Source: Chlorogloeopsis fritschii | GTDB taxonomy: Bacteria; Cyanobacteriota; Cyanobacteriia; Cyanobacteriales; Nostocaceae | Assembly (NCBI RefSeq): GCF_043099315.1 | Contig: NZ_CP170746.1 | Direction: 5' to 3' (one strand) | DNA: 64,000 bases | Part shown: piece after piece, positions 9,005 through 17,531 of the stretch | Position numbering within the stretch: the first letter of the stretch is position 1 | Layout of the letters: every line of letters starts with the position of its first letter | The notes under the pieces: model-generated | Told to the model about the DNA's origin: nothing | The model's database searches: none | The model's input: only the letters and a program-made list of their open reading frames with translations | Position numbers and translations under genes: made by a program

Positions 9005-9199
9005 ATGAGTATAAAATATTTTCTGCTGAAAGAGATTGAACAAGCTCTAGAATTCCTCTTAGTGGAAGTGCTTGATTTTATCCAATTTCTTAAGGCTAAA
9101 TATCTAGAAGAAAAAATAGAAATAAGCATACTGAGTGAATCTTCTTTAGAAAAAGACTGGTTGAAACCAGAGGAGGATGAGGCTTGGCAGGATTTATAA
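9005..9199 (+). CDS. DUF2281-type small protein, possible orphan antitoxin
   Basis: A 64-residue acidic protein (LKEIEQALEFLLVEVLDFIQFLKAKYLEEK, then SLEKDWLKPEEDEAWQDL) of the DUF2281 type common in cyanobacteria, usually found as the upstream partner of a MazF- or PIN-type toxin. No toxin follows. The next bases allow only a very short peptide (MYTNFFSK...), and the following gene is an aldolase 170 bp away. It is therefore either an orphan antitoxin or a protein with another role. The AT-rich surroundings and isolation fit transfer or decay of a toxin-antitoxin pair (inference). Confidence 0.65.
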   Translation: MSIKYFLLKEIEQALEFLLVEVLDFIQFLKAKYLEEKIEISILSESSLEKDWLKPEEDEAWQDL

Positions 9200-9242
9200 T
9201 GTACACAAATTTTTTCAGTAAGTGTTGTTAATTTCTGTTTCT

Positions 9243-9258
9243 ACTTCACTAGTGAAGT
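9243..9258. promoter_or_regulatory. 16-bp perfect palindrome upstream of the aldolase gene
   Basis: ACTTCACTAGTGAAGT is its own reverse complement and lies ~110 bp before the class II aldolase start. It could be a dimeric regulator site. There is no direct evidence for this. Confidence 0.25.
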
Positions 9259-9368
9259 GGTGCATAACCAATTCTTCAATTATTTTAAAAAGTGATAGCA
9301 ATCTCAAAAATTATACTAAGCAAAATATCTTTAAATTTTTAACTCAATCATCTTAATATTAGGTTCCC

Positions 9369-10148
9369 ATGATGCAAACTATATCCCTTAACAAGCCCAA
9401 TCTGCCTGAGCCTCCCACCTTTGCTTCAGCAGAAGAAGAACGTCTGCATCGCAAGCAGCGACTGGCAGCAGCATTTCGGCTATTTTCTCGCTTTGGATTT
9501 AACGAAGGCGTGGCAGGACATATCACCGCTCGCGATCCAGAATACCCTGATTGCTTCTGGGTTAACTCTTTTGGAATGCACTTTAGTTTAATTCGGGTGA
9601 GTGACTTAATTTTGGTTAACCAGCAAGGTGAAGTGATTGAAGGCGATCGCCCAATTAACCAAGCAGCTTTTGCCATCCATTCTCAAGTGCATACCGCCCG
9701 CCCTGATGTAGTAGCAGCAGCCCATGCTCACTCACTTTACGGTAAAAGCTGGTCTAGCCTTGGTCGTCTGCTTGATCCACTTACCCAAGACGCTTGTTCT
9801 TTTTATGAAGACCACAGCTTATTTGATGATTATACAGGTGTAGTTTTGCAGCCAGAAGAGGGCAAGCGCATTGCCAAAACTCTAGGTGACAATAAAGCCA
9901 TTATTCTTAAAAATCATGGATTGCTCACTGTTGGCCACTCTGTTGATGAAGCAGCATGGTGGTTCATTACAATGGAGCGCAGTTGTCAAGCTCAATTACT
10001 GGCAGAGGGTGCTGGTAAACCTGTTCCCATTCAACATGAATATGCTCATTTGGCACACAGTCAAGTTGGTTCGCACTTTATGGGTTGGTTTAGTTTTCAA
10101 CCACTGTATGAGATGATTGTGCGTCAAGAACCCGACTTGTTGGAGTAA
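9369..10148 (+). CDS. Class II aldolase/adducin family protein
   Basis: A 259-residue protein of the class II aldolase/adducin fold, the family of L-fuculose- and L-ribulose-phosphate aldolases/epimerases, which bind a divalent metal. Visible features: EGVAGHITARDPEYPD (~47-62), the metal-ligand pair in AAHAHSLYGKSW (~119-130) and the second histidine region IILKNHGLLTVGHS (~178-191). The acidic Glu after the loop (CSFYEDHSLF) may supply the acid/base. This subtype lacks strong substrate-defining features, so the substrate is unknown. The ATG at 9369 and the next ATG (9372) are equivalent choices. It stands alone. Confidence 0.88.
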   Translation: MMQTISLNKPNLPEPPTFASAEEERLHRKQRLAAAFRLFSRFGFNEGVAGHITARDPEYPDCFWVNSFGMHFSLIRVSDLILVNQQGEVIEGDRPINQAAFAIHSQVHTARPDVVAAAHAHSLYGKSWSSLGRLLDPLTQDACSFYEDHSLFDDYTGVVLQPEEGKRIAKTLGDNKAIILKNHGLLTVGHSVDEAAWWFITMERSCQAQLLAEGAGKPVPIQHEYAHLAHSQVGSHFMGWFSFQPLYEMIVRQEPDLLE

Positions 10149-10211
10149 TATCGTTTATCTTTCAAGAAATAAGTCAGAGGGCAGAGAGAAGTTTGTAGAC
10201 GCCGGAGGCGT

Positions 10212-10270
10212 CTTCCCGTAAGGGTGCGGAGGTTTCCTCCGAAAGCGTTGCTCCTCCACAAGGAGGCTCA
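10212..10270. repeat. 59-bp dispersed repeat, copy A
   Basis: This stretch is the exact reverse complement of 30408-30466 over 59 bp. It contains two short internal hairpins (CCTCC/GGAGG). It lies in the gap 10149-10396, which carries further GC-rich repeat text (GACGCCGGAGGCGTC just upstream) and no gene. Confidence 0.8.
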
Positions 10271-10371
10271 AAGCTTCGGAGAGGCAGAAGGAAAGAGGAT
10301 TTGACCTGTTTGTTTCATTCGTAGCGGGTGGTGCGCCGCCTGTGCAACTGCTATTAAGGAGCTTCTTAATA

Positions 10372-10391
10372 TAGCCTGCTTGCGCGGGCTT
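10372..10391 (-). terminator. Weak hairpin after the GDSL esterase gene
   Basis: On the minus strand AAGCCCGC-GCAA-GCAGGCT forms a 7-bp stem with one wobble, ending a few bases past the GDSL stop codon. The T-run is poor, so the terminator role is tentative. Confidence 0.35.
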
Positions 10392-10396
10392 AGTTC

Positions 10397-11425
10397 TTAT
10401 AGAGTTTGGGTGATATTGACTATTTTTGTTGGCACTGGAACACTTTTACTGCTTAAAAGCTGCAAATGCAAATCTTTTAGTTTCACCCAAGGTTTGGCTA
10501 CGTACTCAACACCAAGCGCGGAGAATGCTGTTTCTGCTATGAGATTATGCACAAGTGTTGTAGGATGTACACCGTCCCAAAATAAATAATTCTCCGGGTT
10601 GGGACATACACTAAAATTACCTTGTATTACTTCCTCCAAACTGCCTACTAAACAAGCATCAGTGACATTGGTTAAATTTAAGCCAAACTCGCTGGGTGCA
10701 GCCTGCACTCGATTAAACAAAGACTCAATATCAATAGGAATGAGCTTAATGCCAGGAATTAAGCTAAGTTTCTGTAAAGCTTCTGCCAATGCTTGGTTAT
10801 GTTTTTTAGTTAAAGCACTTAGTTGGCTGGCATTTTCTGTTTTTGATGTAAAAGGAATTTTGCCCAAATCTGGCAAGTTAGGCACAATTATATTTTTGGC
10901 ACCCGACACGGCAAGTAATGCGATCGCCGCTGATAAGTTAGCGATCGGTTGTTTAACGTCGGTAACGTTACCAAATAAATAATCATTTCCACCTGCCCAC
11001 ACAATATAAAGTGCGTTTGGGTCAGCTTGTTGAGAATTTGTAAATAATTTTACTTGTCCCAGCGCCCCCGGAAATAAGTCTTTAGGGTCAAATAAGGTAT
11101 TAAACAGACCAGAGCCAGCACCACCGAAGGCATAATTAATACCTTCAGATGGGGTAGAATTCTGCAAATCAGCGAATAAGATTGGCTCTAGCCCCAGTTT
11201 ATCTCCAAGATATTCTACCCACACTTTTCCATTGGAAAAACGTCCTTCAAAGTAAGGTGGGCTTGGAGGTGCTTGGAAATTTGTGGCTTTATAGAGATTA
11301 CCCGCGTCAGAAAGGCTATCACCAAATATGTAGATTTTCTCAGGATTTGTATTTGCAGCCGCAGGTTTGAGCGGCGACAGCAAAGATAAGAGAAAAAACC
11401 CTGCCGCTACCAGTTTTATTTTCAT
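10397..11425 (-). CDS. Secreted GDSL/SGNH-family esterase
   Basis: A 342-residue exported hydrolase. Residues 1-25 form a signal peptide (MKIKLVAAGFFLLSLLSPL followed by KPAAANT; likely cut after AAA). The SGNH blocks are visible: block I IFGDSLSDAGN with the nucleophile Ser, block III VWAGGNDYLFG, and block V FWDGVHPTTLVHN with the Asp-His pair. This is the phospholipase/lipase-like branch that includes plant GDSL lipases and bacterial autotransporter esterases, here without an autotransporter domain. Likely role: periplasmic or extracellular ester hydrolysis; substrate unknown. The start at 11425 is chosen because it places the signal peptide at the N-terminus; an upstream ATG would add 13 residues. 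It is monocistronic. Confidence 0.88.
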   Translation of the reverse strand: MKIKLVAAGFFLLSLLSPLKPAAANTNPEKIYIFGDSLSDAGNLYKATNFQAPPSPPYFEGRFSNGKVWVEYLGDKLGLEPILFADLQNSTPSEGINYAFGGAGSGLFNTLFDPKDLFPGALGQVKLFTNSQQADPNALYIVWAGGNDYLFGNVTDVKQPIANLSAAIALLAVSGAKNIIVPNLPDLGKIPFTSKTENASQLSALTKKHNQALAEALQKLSLIPGIKLIPIDIESLFNRVQAAPSEFGLNLTNVTDACLVGSLEEVIQGNFSVCPNPENYLFWDGVHPTTLVHNLIAETAFSALGVEYVAKPWVKLKDLHLQLLSSKSVPVPTKIVNITQTL

Positions 11426-11683
11426 GCAAATTAGTCCCTGCTTTTTAGTTGTTACAAAAGACAAGTACTGCGCAGGCGATTATACTTAAGTATTTTTTGA
11501 TATCAAAATAAGCTTGACTATTTTATGGTGCGTAATTAAACGCAAATCAACTCTGTATTCTCTTATATAAAAGAGGGTAAAGTTCCAGAGAAAATTTATC
11601 TTGATTAATTTTTTATAATCAAGTAGTTTTTTATAAAGTAACTATAAAGCTGTTCAAAATTTGTAGTTTGAGAATTGCCTATT
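11426..11683. other. Gap without gene: GDSL gene promoter side
   Basis: AT-rich DNA between the GDSL esterase and the SLH lipoprotein, both on minus. No gene, hairpin with T-run or dispersed repeat was recognised. Confidence 0.5.
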
Positions 11684-13111
11684 TTACTGTGATTGCGGTT
11701 GGGAAGTAGCCTGCTGTGGCGATCGCTGTAATTTCAAAGCCTCAGTTGCCGACATCCCCTCACCTTGAGTTCCGAAATACCACAATGCGGCAGCAGCTTC
11801 AGCACGAGTCACTGGTTTTTTTGGTTGAAAAAGTGTCGTATAGCCAAATACCCGCCGAATATTTGATTGTTCGCCATTCTGAAAATCTGCCAATACAGCT
11901 CGTAACGCTTTAGGGTCAATTTTGCCGGCATCTTGAAAGCCCCAAGTTTGTTTTACCGCATCTAAGTTAGCGGCAGGCAAAGCTTGACGAGTGTCTAGAG
12001 GCACTTTCCACAGAATCAACTGCTCTCGTGTCAAAGGTGCATCAGGACGAAACAAAACTTGGGTGGAATCACCGGATAAAGGACTAGGAATCAAACCAGC
12101 TTCTGCTAATCCTTGAATCACCGAAAAATCAGGATCTGTTTTTGGCACATCACTAAAAGCTGGTTGGGCACTTTCTGCTGCCAAGCGAATCTGCTTAGAC
12201 GGATTGTTGGGATGCATGGCATTATTAGCCGCTACTAGCCAACGAGCGTATTCGCGGTGGGTAATAGTTCGATTGGGTTCAAACTGGTTAGTTGTGTTGT
12301 TGGAGTTGCTTTTGGTAGCATTAGATTCTACAGATAAAACACCCAAGGCTGCCAAATCTTGAATGTATGTCCGTAATTCTTGTGGCACCTTATTCAGGTC
12401 GCTAAATTCCTGGGGACTTGTTCCAGATGCGCCTATAGTGTTATTTGTGGTGTTAGGTGTACTAACTGGCTGTGATACCGAGTTGTTGTTTGGTTGCACT
12501 GGTCCTACAAACTGCGAGTCACTCGGCTGAGGAACTATATTATTAGTACTTTGCCCAGCTTGTGCTGTGGTTGTAGTGTTTGGTTGATACTCAATGATTA
12601 ATTCAGTGGCTGTTTGTGGTTGATTGGGTGCCGCGTTAGTCACGGATTTAGGTGCAATAGCTACTTTAACCTGTAAGTCATTGTGCCGTGCTTCAAAAGA
12701 GCCTCCCTGCTCGTCGGTTGGCTGTTGCAAAATCTGCCAGTTATTTGTCTGAAATTGGTTGCGGTAGTAGCTGGCGATGAAATTAGTCGGATCGGAGCTC
12801 AACCAACGTGTTGATACTTGACTTTCTGTGTCGCTACTGGGAATAACTTCCTGTAACTGGGCGTTGGGATAAAGGGGGATTTCTTTAGGAAAATCAGCTG
12901 GCAACTGCGGTGCTGAGTTATTTTGTTGATTTTGGCGATCGCCTGTTTGGTTAGCGCCAAAAATAACAGGATTGTCTTTCAACCTTGAGTCTGCCGCCAA
13001 AGATTGTTCAAGGTTTTTGGCGATTTGACTGTTGGAACAGGCTGTTAGTGAGGTAAGTAAAACTGCCAAGCTGATCAAGACAGCTGAACGGTTTGAATGC
13101 AGCACGGTCAA
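11684..13111 (-). CDS. SLH-domain lipoprotein
   Basis: A ~475-residue exported lipoprotein. A hydrophobic segment (AVLISLAVLLTSL) is followed by the lipobox LTAC, so Cys ~25 should be lipidated. Residues ~60-170 form a small domain (FPKEIPLYPNAQLQEV, SYYRNQFQTNNWQIL), then a low-complexity Asn/Thr/Gln/Pro linker (~170-225). The C-terminal half contains S-layer-homology-type repeats (HREYARWLVAANNAM, FSDVPKTDPDFSVIQGLAEAGLI, LTREQLILWKV, TRAEAAAALWYFG), which bind the cell wall. The start is uncertain: TTG at 13111 or GTG at 13105, with an in-frame stop just upstream. Likely role: a cell-envelope anchoring protein. It is divergent from sasA. Confidence 0.85.
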   Translation of the reverse strand: MTVLHSNRSAVLISLAVLLTSLTACSNSQIAKNLEQSLAADSRLKDNPVIFGANQTGDRQNQQNNSAPQLPADFPKEIPLYPNAQLQEVIPSSDTESQVSTRWLSSDPTNFIASYYRNQFQTNNWQILQQPTDEQGGSFEARHNDLQVKVAIAPKSVTNAAPNQPQTATELIIEYQPNTTTTAQAGQSTNNIVPQPSDSQFVGPVQPNNNSVSQPVSTPNTTNNTIGASGTSPQEFSDLNKVPQELRTYIQDLAALGVLSVESNATKSNSNNTTNQFEPNRTITHREYARWLVAANNAMHPNNPSKQIRLAAESAQPAFSDVPKTDPDFSVIQGLAEAGLIPSPLSGDSTQVLFRPDAPLTREQLILWKVPLDTRQALPAANLDAVKQTWGFQDAGKIDPKALRAVLADFQNGEQSNIRRVFGYTTLFQPKKPVTRAEAAAALWYFGTQGEGMSATEALKLQRSPQQATSQPQSQ

Positions 13112-13517
13112 TCACAAATTGAGTGTCAATCCCTACCCTAGCGCATCCAAGCAACTAAAAGCAGTGGCTATTAACTTTATACCCGATCGGTCTAATAAAT
13201 TTGTTACTGTACTACCTGAGTTATAGTCAGTATAAAAACTTTCATTCGCTCTTGACGAAGGATGACAATCGGCGCGAAGATTGCGACTGAGATTTTGGTT
13301 GCAAACGGTTTGCCAGGAACAGAAATCTGCCAAAAGAGTAGGTAAGGCTCAAAAATTTAGATCTCTGCTCAAAAACCAGTATGGGATAGGCGTATGAAAA
13401 ATCTAAAATAGATATTAAATTGAAAACAACGAAGATCATTACTATCGACAAACGCCAGTCAAATTTACTTTCACCCAAAGCGTCGTCGGTTTGTTACCAG
13501 TGCTAAAACACGATTAC
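13112..13517. other. Divergent promoter region, SLH lipoprotein / sasA
   Basis: 406 bp between divergent genes. No repeat, RNA or conserved small gene was recognised. Short open frames on both strands show no protein-like character. A 27-bp in-frame extension of sasA (TTG at 13491, GTG at 13500) lies at its right end. Confidence 0.5.
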
Positions 13518-14708
13518 ATGCAAGCTTCACAGGATCAGCCTATTTATTCTGAGGCTCCACTGCAGTTGTTACTGTTTGTCGATGGGCGACCAAAGTCCAG
13601 ACAACAAGTGCAGCGAATTCGTGCTTACTTAAAAGAATTAGAGGCTGACTATAAGTTTGAACTTCAAATTATTGATGTCGGGCAACAACCCTATCTGGCG
13701 GAACACTTTAAACTGGTAGCAACACCAGCTTTAATCAAAATTCACCCAGAACCCAGACACACTCTAGCTGGTAGTAATATAGTCGCTCAACTAAAAAGTT
13801 GGTGGCCGCGTTGGCAAGCCGCAGTAGATGCTTACGTAAAATTACAGAATGGATTACAGGACAATTTAGAGGATAATGGGCGCACCCCATCATCACCTAA
13901 ATCCTCTATTCGTTCAGTTGCTTTTTCTGCCGAACTCATTCATCTATCAGATGAAATTTTTCGCTTAAAACAAGAAAAAGAGCAACTAGAGGAGCAACTC
14001 CAGTTTAAAGACCGGGTGATAGCAATGTTAGCCCACGACTTACGCAATCCCTTGACTGCGATCGCTATCGCCATAGACACTTTGCAATCTAACTACAATC
14101 AAGAAAAAGGTGGATTTGAACGGCTGACACCGACTATGGCTGCACACTTGTTTAAACAAGGACGCAACCAAACTCGGCTCATTGACCGTATGATTACCGA
14201 TCTTTTACAAGTAGGTCGTAACAACGAAAGGGAATTTCCCATTCAACCGCAAAAAATAGATCTCGGTCAACTCTGTTTTGAAATGCTTGAGGAATTGCGC
14301 GATCGCTACACCATAAAATCTTTAAAGATAGAAAAAGATATTCCTAAAGATTTACCTTGTGTTTACGCCGATCCAGAACGTATCCGCCAAGTATTAATGA
14401 ATCTGCTGGATAACGCGATTAAATATACACCTGAAGGTGGTACTATTAGCGTGGCAGGACTGCATCGCACGACGCAAAAAGTTCAGTTCAGCATTGGCGA
14501 TTCAGGCCCCGGCATTCCTGAAGAAAATCGCGATCGCATCTTTGAAAATCATTTCCGTTTAGAACGAGATGAAGCTAAAGAAGGTTACGGCATCGGCTTG
14601 TGTTTATGCCAGCGTATTGTCCGCGCCCATTACGGTCAAATTTGGGTAGATACTGCACCTAATGGTGGAGCATGGTTTCACTTTACGTTACCAGTTTATC
14701 CAAGTTAG
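13518..14708 (+). CDS. sasA: Clock output histidine kinase SasA
   Basis: A 396-residue sensor kinase of the circadian output pathway, in which SasA is stimulated by KaiC and phosphorylates RpaA. Domains: an N-terminal KaiB-like thioredoxin-fold domain (~10-100; LQLLLFVDGRPKSRQQVQRI, VATPALIKIHPEP), a coiled linker (EIFRLKQEKEQLEEQLQFKD), a HisKA domain with phospho-acceptor His in MLAHDLRNPLTA (~170-180), and an HATPase_c domain with N box LMNLLDNAIKYTPEGG, G1 DSGPGIPEENRDRIF and G2 GYGIGLCLCQRI. The length matches SasA (~390-400). ATG 13518 is preferred; TTG 13491 and GTG 13500 are also in frame. kai genes are not in the window. Confidence 0.95.
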   Translation: MQASQDQPIYSEAPLQLLLFVDGRPKSRQQVQRIRAYLKELEADYKFELQIIDVGQQPYLAEHFKLVATPALIKIHPEPRHTLAGSNIVAQLKSWWPRWQAAVDAYVKLQNGLQDNLEDNGRTPSSPKSSIRSVAFSAELIHLSDEIFRLKQEKEQLEEQLQFKDRVIAMLAHDLRNPLTAIAIAIDTLQSNYNQEKGGFERLTPTMAAHLFKQGRNQTRLIDRMITDLLQVGRNNEREFPIQPQKIDLGQLCFEMLEELRDRYTIKSLKIEKDIPKDLPCVYADPERIRQVLMNLLDNAIKYTPEGGTISVAGLHRTTQKVQFSIGDSGPGIPEENRDRIFENHFRLERDEAKEGYGIGLCLCQRIVRAHYGQIWVDTAPNGGAWFHFTLPVYPS

Positions 14709-14800
14709 TTATGCGTCTAACCTTGCTTTAATTTGCGTTGCCTTGATGAGAAATTAAGTGATACTATTTCACAAAAAATCTGATGCAAATAACAGACTCT

Positions 14801-14828
14801 GTAGAGACGCGATATATCGCGTCTCTAC
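14801..14828 (-). terminator. GTAGAGACGCG-type palindrome directly after the porin gene
   Basis: A 28-bp perfect palindrome (arms GTAGAGACGCGATA / TATCGCGTCTCTAC) begins one base past the porin stop codon (14830-14832). It belongs to a dispersed cyanobacterial hairpin family with a second, interrupted copy at 37595-37646. It sits between convergent sasA and the porin gene and may terminate transcription on either strand. Confidence 0.6.
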
Positions 14829-14829
14829 T

Positions 14830-16989
14830 CTAAAACCGGAAAGTAGTGCGCAGAGTACCTACAAAAATCGTGTCATTATCGGCAATATGCCCTGGATTGG
14901 TAACAACGAAAAAGCCAGGTGTAATCCAGACGTTATCACTCACTCTGAAGCGGTAGAAAACTTCAAAGTGGAGTGAAGTTGCTCTATCTCTTACTCCCAC
15001 TCTCTTAGGCAAGTTACTAGGCAAGTTACTTCCTGGTGGTGGTAAGTTTGGTTGTCCATCAGTGGTGAATTGTGAAACGGTGTTGAGGTTATCATTATTA
15101 TCTGTAACCGGAGTAGGATCTTCTTCTCTGACTACCTGTTCAAAAAATGGTACGGGTGTACCTGGTGTTCCAGGTCCAGCATCAACCAATTTGGGTGGCA
15201 TACCAAACAGAAAGCCAAATAAATCGCCTTCTCTACCAAATGGATCGGAGATACCTAAAGAAAACAGGTATGTAGCAGAAGTACCATAAGGCTTTTGACC
15301 AGCAGAATCACCTAATACATCATCGTTAGGAAGTGCTTCCAAGAAATTGGTGAACATATAACCTCCCCATGCTCCCAGAGTCAAGTTATCTGTTACACGC
15401 CATTGCAAGCTACCGCCAACAGCATTAATTTGTGCTGGTAAATTTCCAATATAATTGGCACAACAGGGACCAAAGCCAGACGGAGCATTTACCTGTTGAC
15501 CAAAAGGAACTCCTGGACTATTGAACTGATCGTTAGGAATCGATGAACCAGACCACAAACCAGCAGTTTCTGCATTTACGCTACCAGTATATGTTCCCAA
15601 AGAGCCGTCACTGGAATAAGCATTAACATAAGAGATTCCCGTAACAATGTTTTGAGTAGGTCTCACTACTAACTGCACACCAAGCGCACTATGGTCTGCG
15701 CCAAAAATTCCCTCCCCAAAGTCACCACTATCTCTAGTACCATAAGCTACCTGTAGCCTTACAGGATCGGCAATTAACCAATCAAAACCTACCCCAGCAT
15801 CCATTGGCCCGCCTATTCTTAAAACTGGATTAAGTTGTCCAAAACGCGAAATTGAACCTCTTCCTATATCAAAGTAAGGAGAGTTAGCACTGAGAACACT
15901 GCTTAACTCAAATCCAAAGGGAATCACAGAGAATACAACTTTGTCATCAAAAGCAGGAAATCGATATTCCAGTAAGTCTAAGAAAACCTTGTTATTTAAT
16001 CCTGCTTGGTGAGAAAGTCGAGCCATGTAGGTATTGAGTGACTCAGGGTTTGTAAAACCACCGTCATCAAAATTACCAGTAGTTAGATAAGTTCTTAAAA
16101 CGTCTTTACCAGTAAAAGATGACTGTAATCCGATGCGTGTTAGGTGGGAGAAAACAGTATTCCTTGCTGGTTCTCTTCTATCTCCACAGTCAACCTCAGG
16201 ATTTGTATTTTGGTCTCCAGACCTACCAGGGTTTGAGGGTAATTGTGTTACATTCTCGAAAAAATATCCAGTATCATCATCTAAAACTCTACATCCTCCC
16301 GGTGGGTCACCACCAAAAGCAGACGACACAGCAAAAATGACTTCTGCGTTCATAATTGTTGTCGTCGAAAATTGCTGCGCTTCTATTTCTGCTGTGCGAG
16401 CTTCAAGAGTATCAACACGACCTCGCAACGTAGCTAATTCAGCAGCAAACTCTTCTTGTAGTTTTTGCAGTGTTACTAAATCTTCTTTACGGACATTATT
16501 TTCTGTACCAGCAGCAATTATTTGATTAATTTTGTCTAAGGCTGCATTTAATCCTGCTGCAAACTCGTAGCGAGTCATAGCACGATTTCCTCGGAAAGTG
16601 CCATTTGGATAACCAGCAATTACCCCATACCGTTCTATGAGAGATTGCAATGCACCAAATGCCCAGTCAGAGGGCTGCACATCTGATAATTGCGACACGG
16701 ATGTCACTTGCTCGATGTTATCTTCTGGGCTATTTCCGTCATCTTTTAGTTGGGAAACGTTAGTCAAGCGATCTATTGATTGTTCTGCATCGATATCAAT
16801 ATTTAAATTTGATTGTAAATTTTTCTCTAATTTAACTGATTCCTTTTCGCTTAATTGAGCCACACTTGTATTAATAGATTGTAGTGCTTCTTCTATTTTT
16901 GGCTGTTCAATGGCTTTTGCCATACTGATTGATAAAGCAAAGACAATTGCTGAAGCACCAGTTAGGAGAAAATATTTTATTCCTATCAT
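14830..16989 (-). CDS. SLH-OprB outer-membrane porin (iron-uptake porin type)
   Basis: A 719-residue outer-membrane protein. It has a signal peptide (IKYFLLTGASAIVFALSISMAKA), an SLH domain near residues 100-160 (LSDVQPSDWAFGALQSLIE, GVIAGYPNGTFRGNRAMTRYEFA), a coiled coil (~165-210; LATLRGRVDTLEARTAEIEA) and a C-terminal beta-barrel ending in an aromatic residue (TLRTTFRF), as expected for Bam-dependent insertion. This is the SomA/SomB-like architecture in which the SLH domain binds the peptidoglycan-linked polymer and the barrel passes inorganic ions; the annotation often used is iron uptake porin. A hairpin follows the stop codon. The gap on the 5' side is 542 bp of AT-rich DNA. Confidence 0.92.
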   Translation of the reverse strand: MIGIKYFLLTGASAIVFALSISMAKAIEQPKIEEALQSINTSVAQLSEKESVKLEKNLQSNLNIDIDAEQSIDRLTNVSQLKDDGNSPEDNIEQVTSVSQLSDVQPSDWAFGALQSLIERYGVIAGYPNGTFRGNRAMTRYEFAAGLNAALDKINQIIAAGTENNVRKEDLVTLQKLQEEFAAELATLRGRVDTLEARTAEIEAQQFSTTTIMNAEVIFAVSSAFGGDPPGGCRVLDDDTGYFFENVTQLPSNPGRSGDQNTNPEVDCGDRREPARNTVFSHLTRIGLQSSFTGKDVLRTYLTTGNFDDGGFTNPESLNTYMARLSHQAGLNNKVFLDLLEYRFPAFDDKVVFSVIPFGFELSSVLSANSPYFDIGRGSISRFGQLNPVLRIGGPMDAGVGFDWLIADPVRLQVAYGTRDSGDFGEGIFGADHSALGVQLVVRPTQNIVTGISYVNAYSSDGSLGTYTGSVNAETAGLWSGSSIPNDQFNSPGVPFGQQVNAPSGFGPCCANYIGNLPAQINAVGGSLQWRVTDNLTLGAWGGYMFTNFLEALPNDDVLGDSAGQKPYGTSATYLFSLGISDPFGREGDLFGFLFGMPPKLVDAGPGTPGTPVPFFEQVVREEDPTPVTDNNDNLNTVSQFTTDGQPNLPPPGSNLPSNLPKRVGVRDRATSLHFEVFYRFRVSDNVWITPGFFVVTNPGHIADNDTIFVGTLRTTFRF

Positions 16990-17531
16990 TTTCTTAAACC
17001 CTCACACTACAAAAAAGTATTAAAAATTAACTCTTACTTTGTTACAAATGTAAGAGCTGATAAACTAGTAAAAATAAGTTATTTGCCGGATAAAATCCAG
17101 CTATATCTAGCTTTTGAGTGATGGTTAATTATTTAGACTTGATATTCAAATGTTATTTAAGTGTTGTTTGAAATTATCATGGATGACTATACATCCTTAA
17201 TAACTTTGGATACAATATTGCTTTATTAAAATTAATATATAAAAAACTAAATAAACGATATTAAAAAATCTTAAATTTGTAAAAAATGGGCAATATTATG
17301 TTATTCACCACTGCACATAGCTAATTTTCAGGTTATATATTTATAGAATTTTAAGTATATGCTTATTAGATATCAGTAAAAAATATAACTTTTAGCGAAT
17401 TGAATCCTAAGCGTTTTATCGAGTTAAATGTGAGACGCGATTTTTTTTAACTTAGATAAATTTTGCTAAATTAGATAATATGCCAAAATTGATAAGTTAG
17501 TCTACATTTAACTTCCATTTTGTATAAATGA
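16990..17531. other. Divergent AT-rich promoter region, porin / kinase
   Basis: 542 bp, strongly AT-rich, between two divergent genes. No coding sequence, terminator hairpin or dispersed repeat was recognised. It presumably carries both promoters. Confidence 0.5.

Noticed and set aside
13133..13478. Minus-strand open frames in the sasA upstream region
   Set aside because: They overlap a divergent promoter region, show no family features and lack ribosome binding sites.
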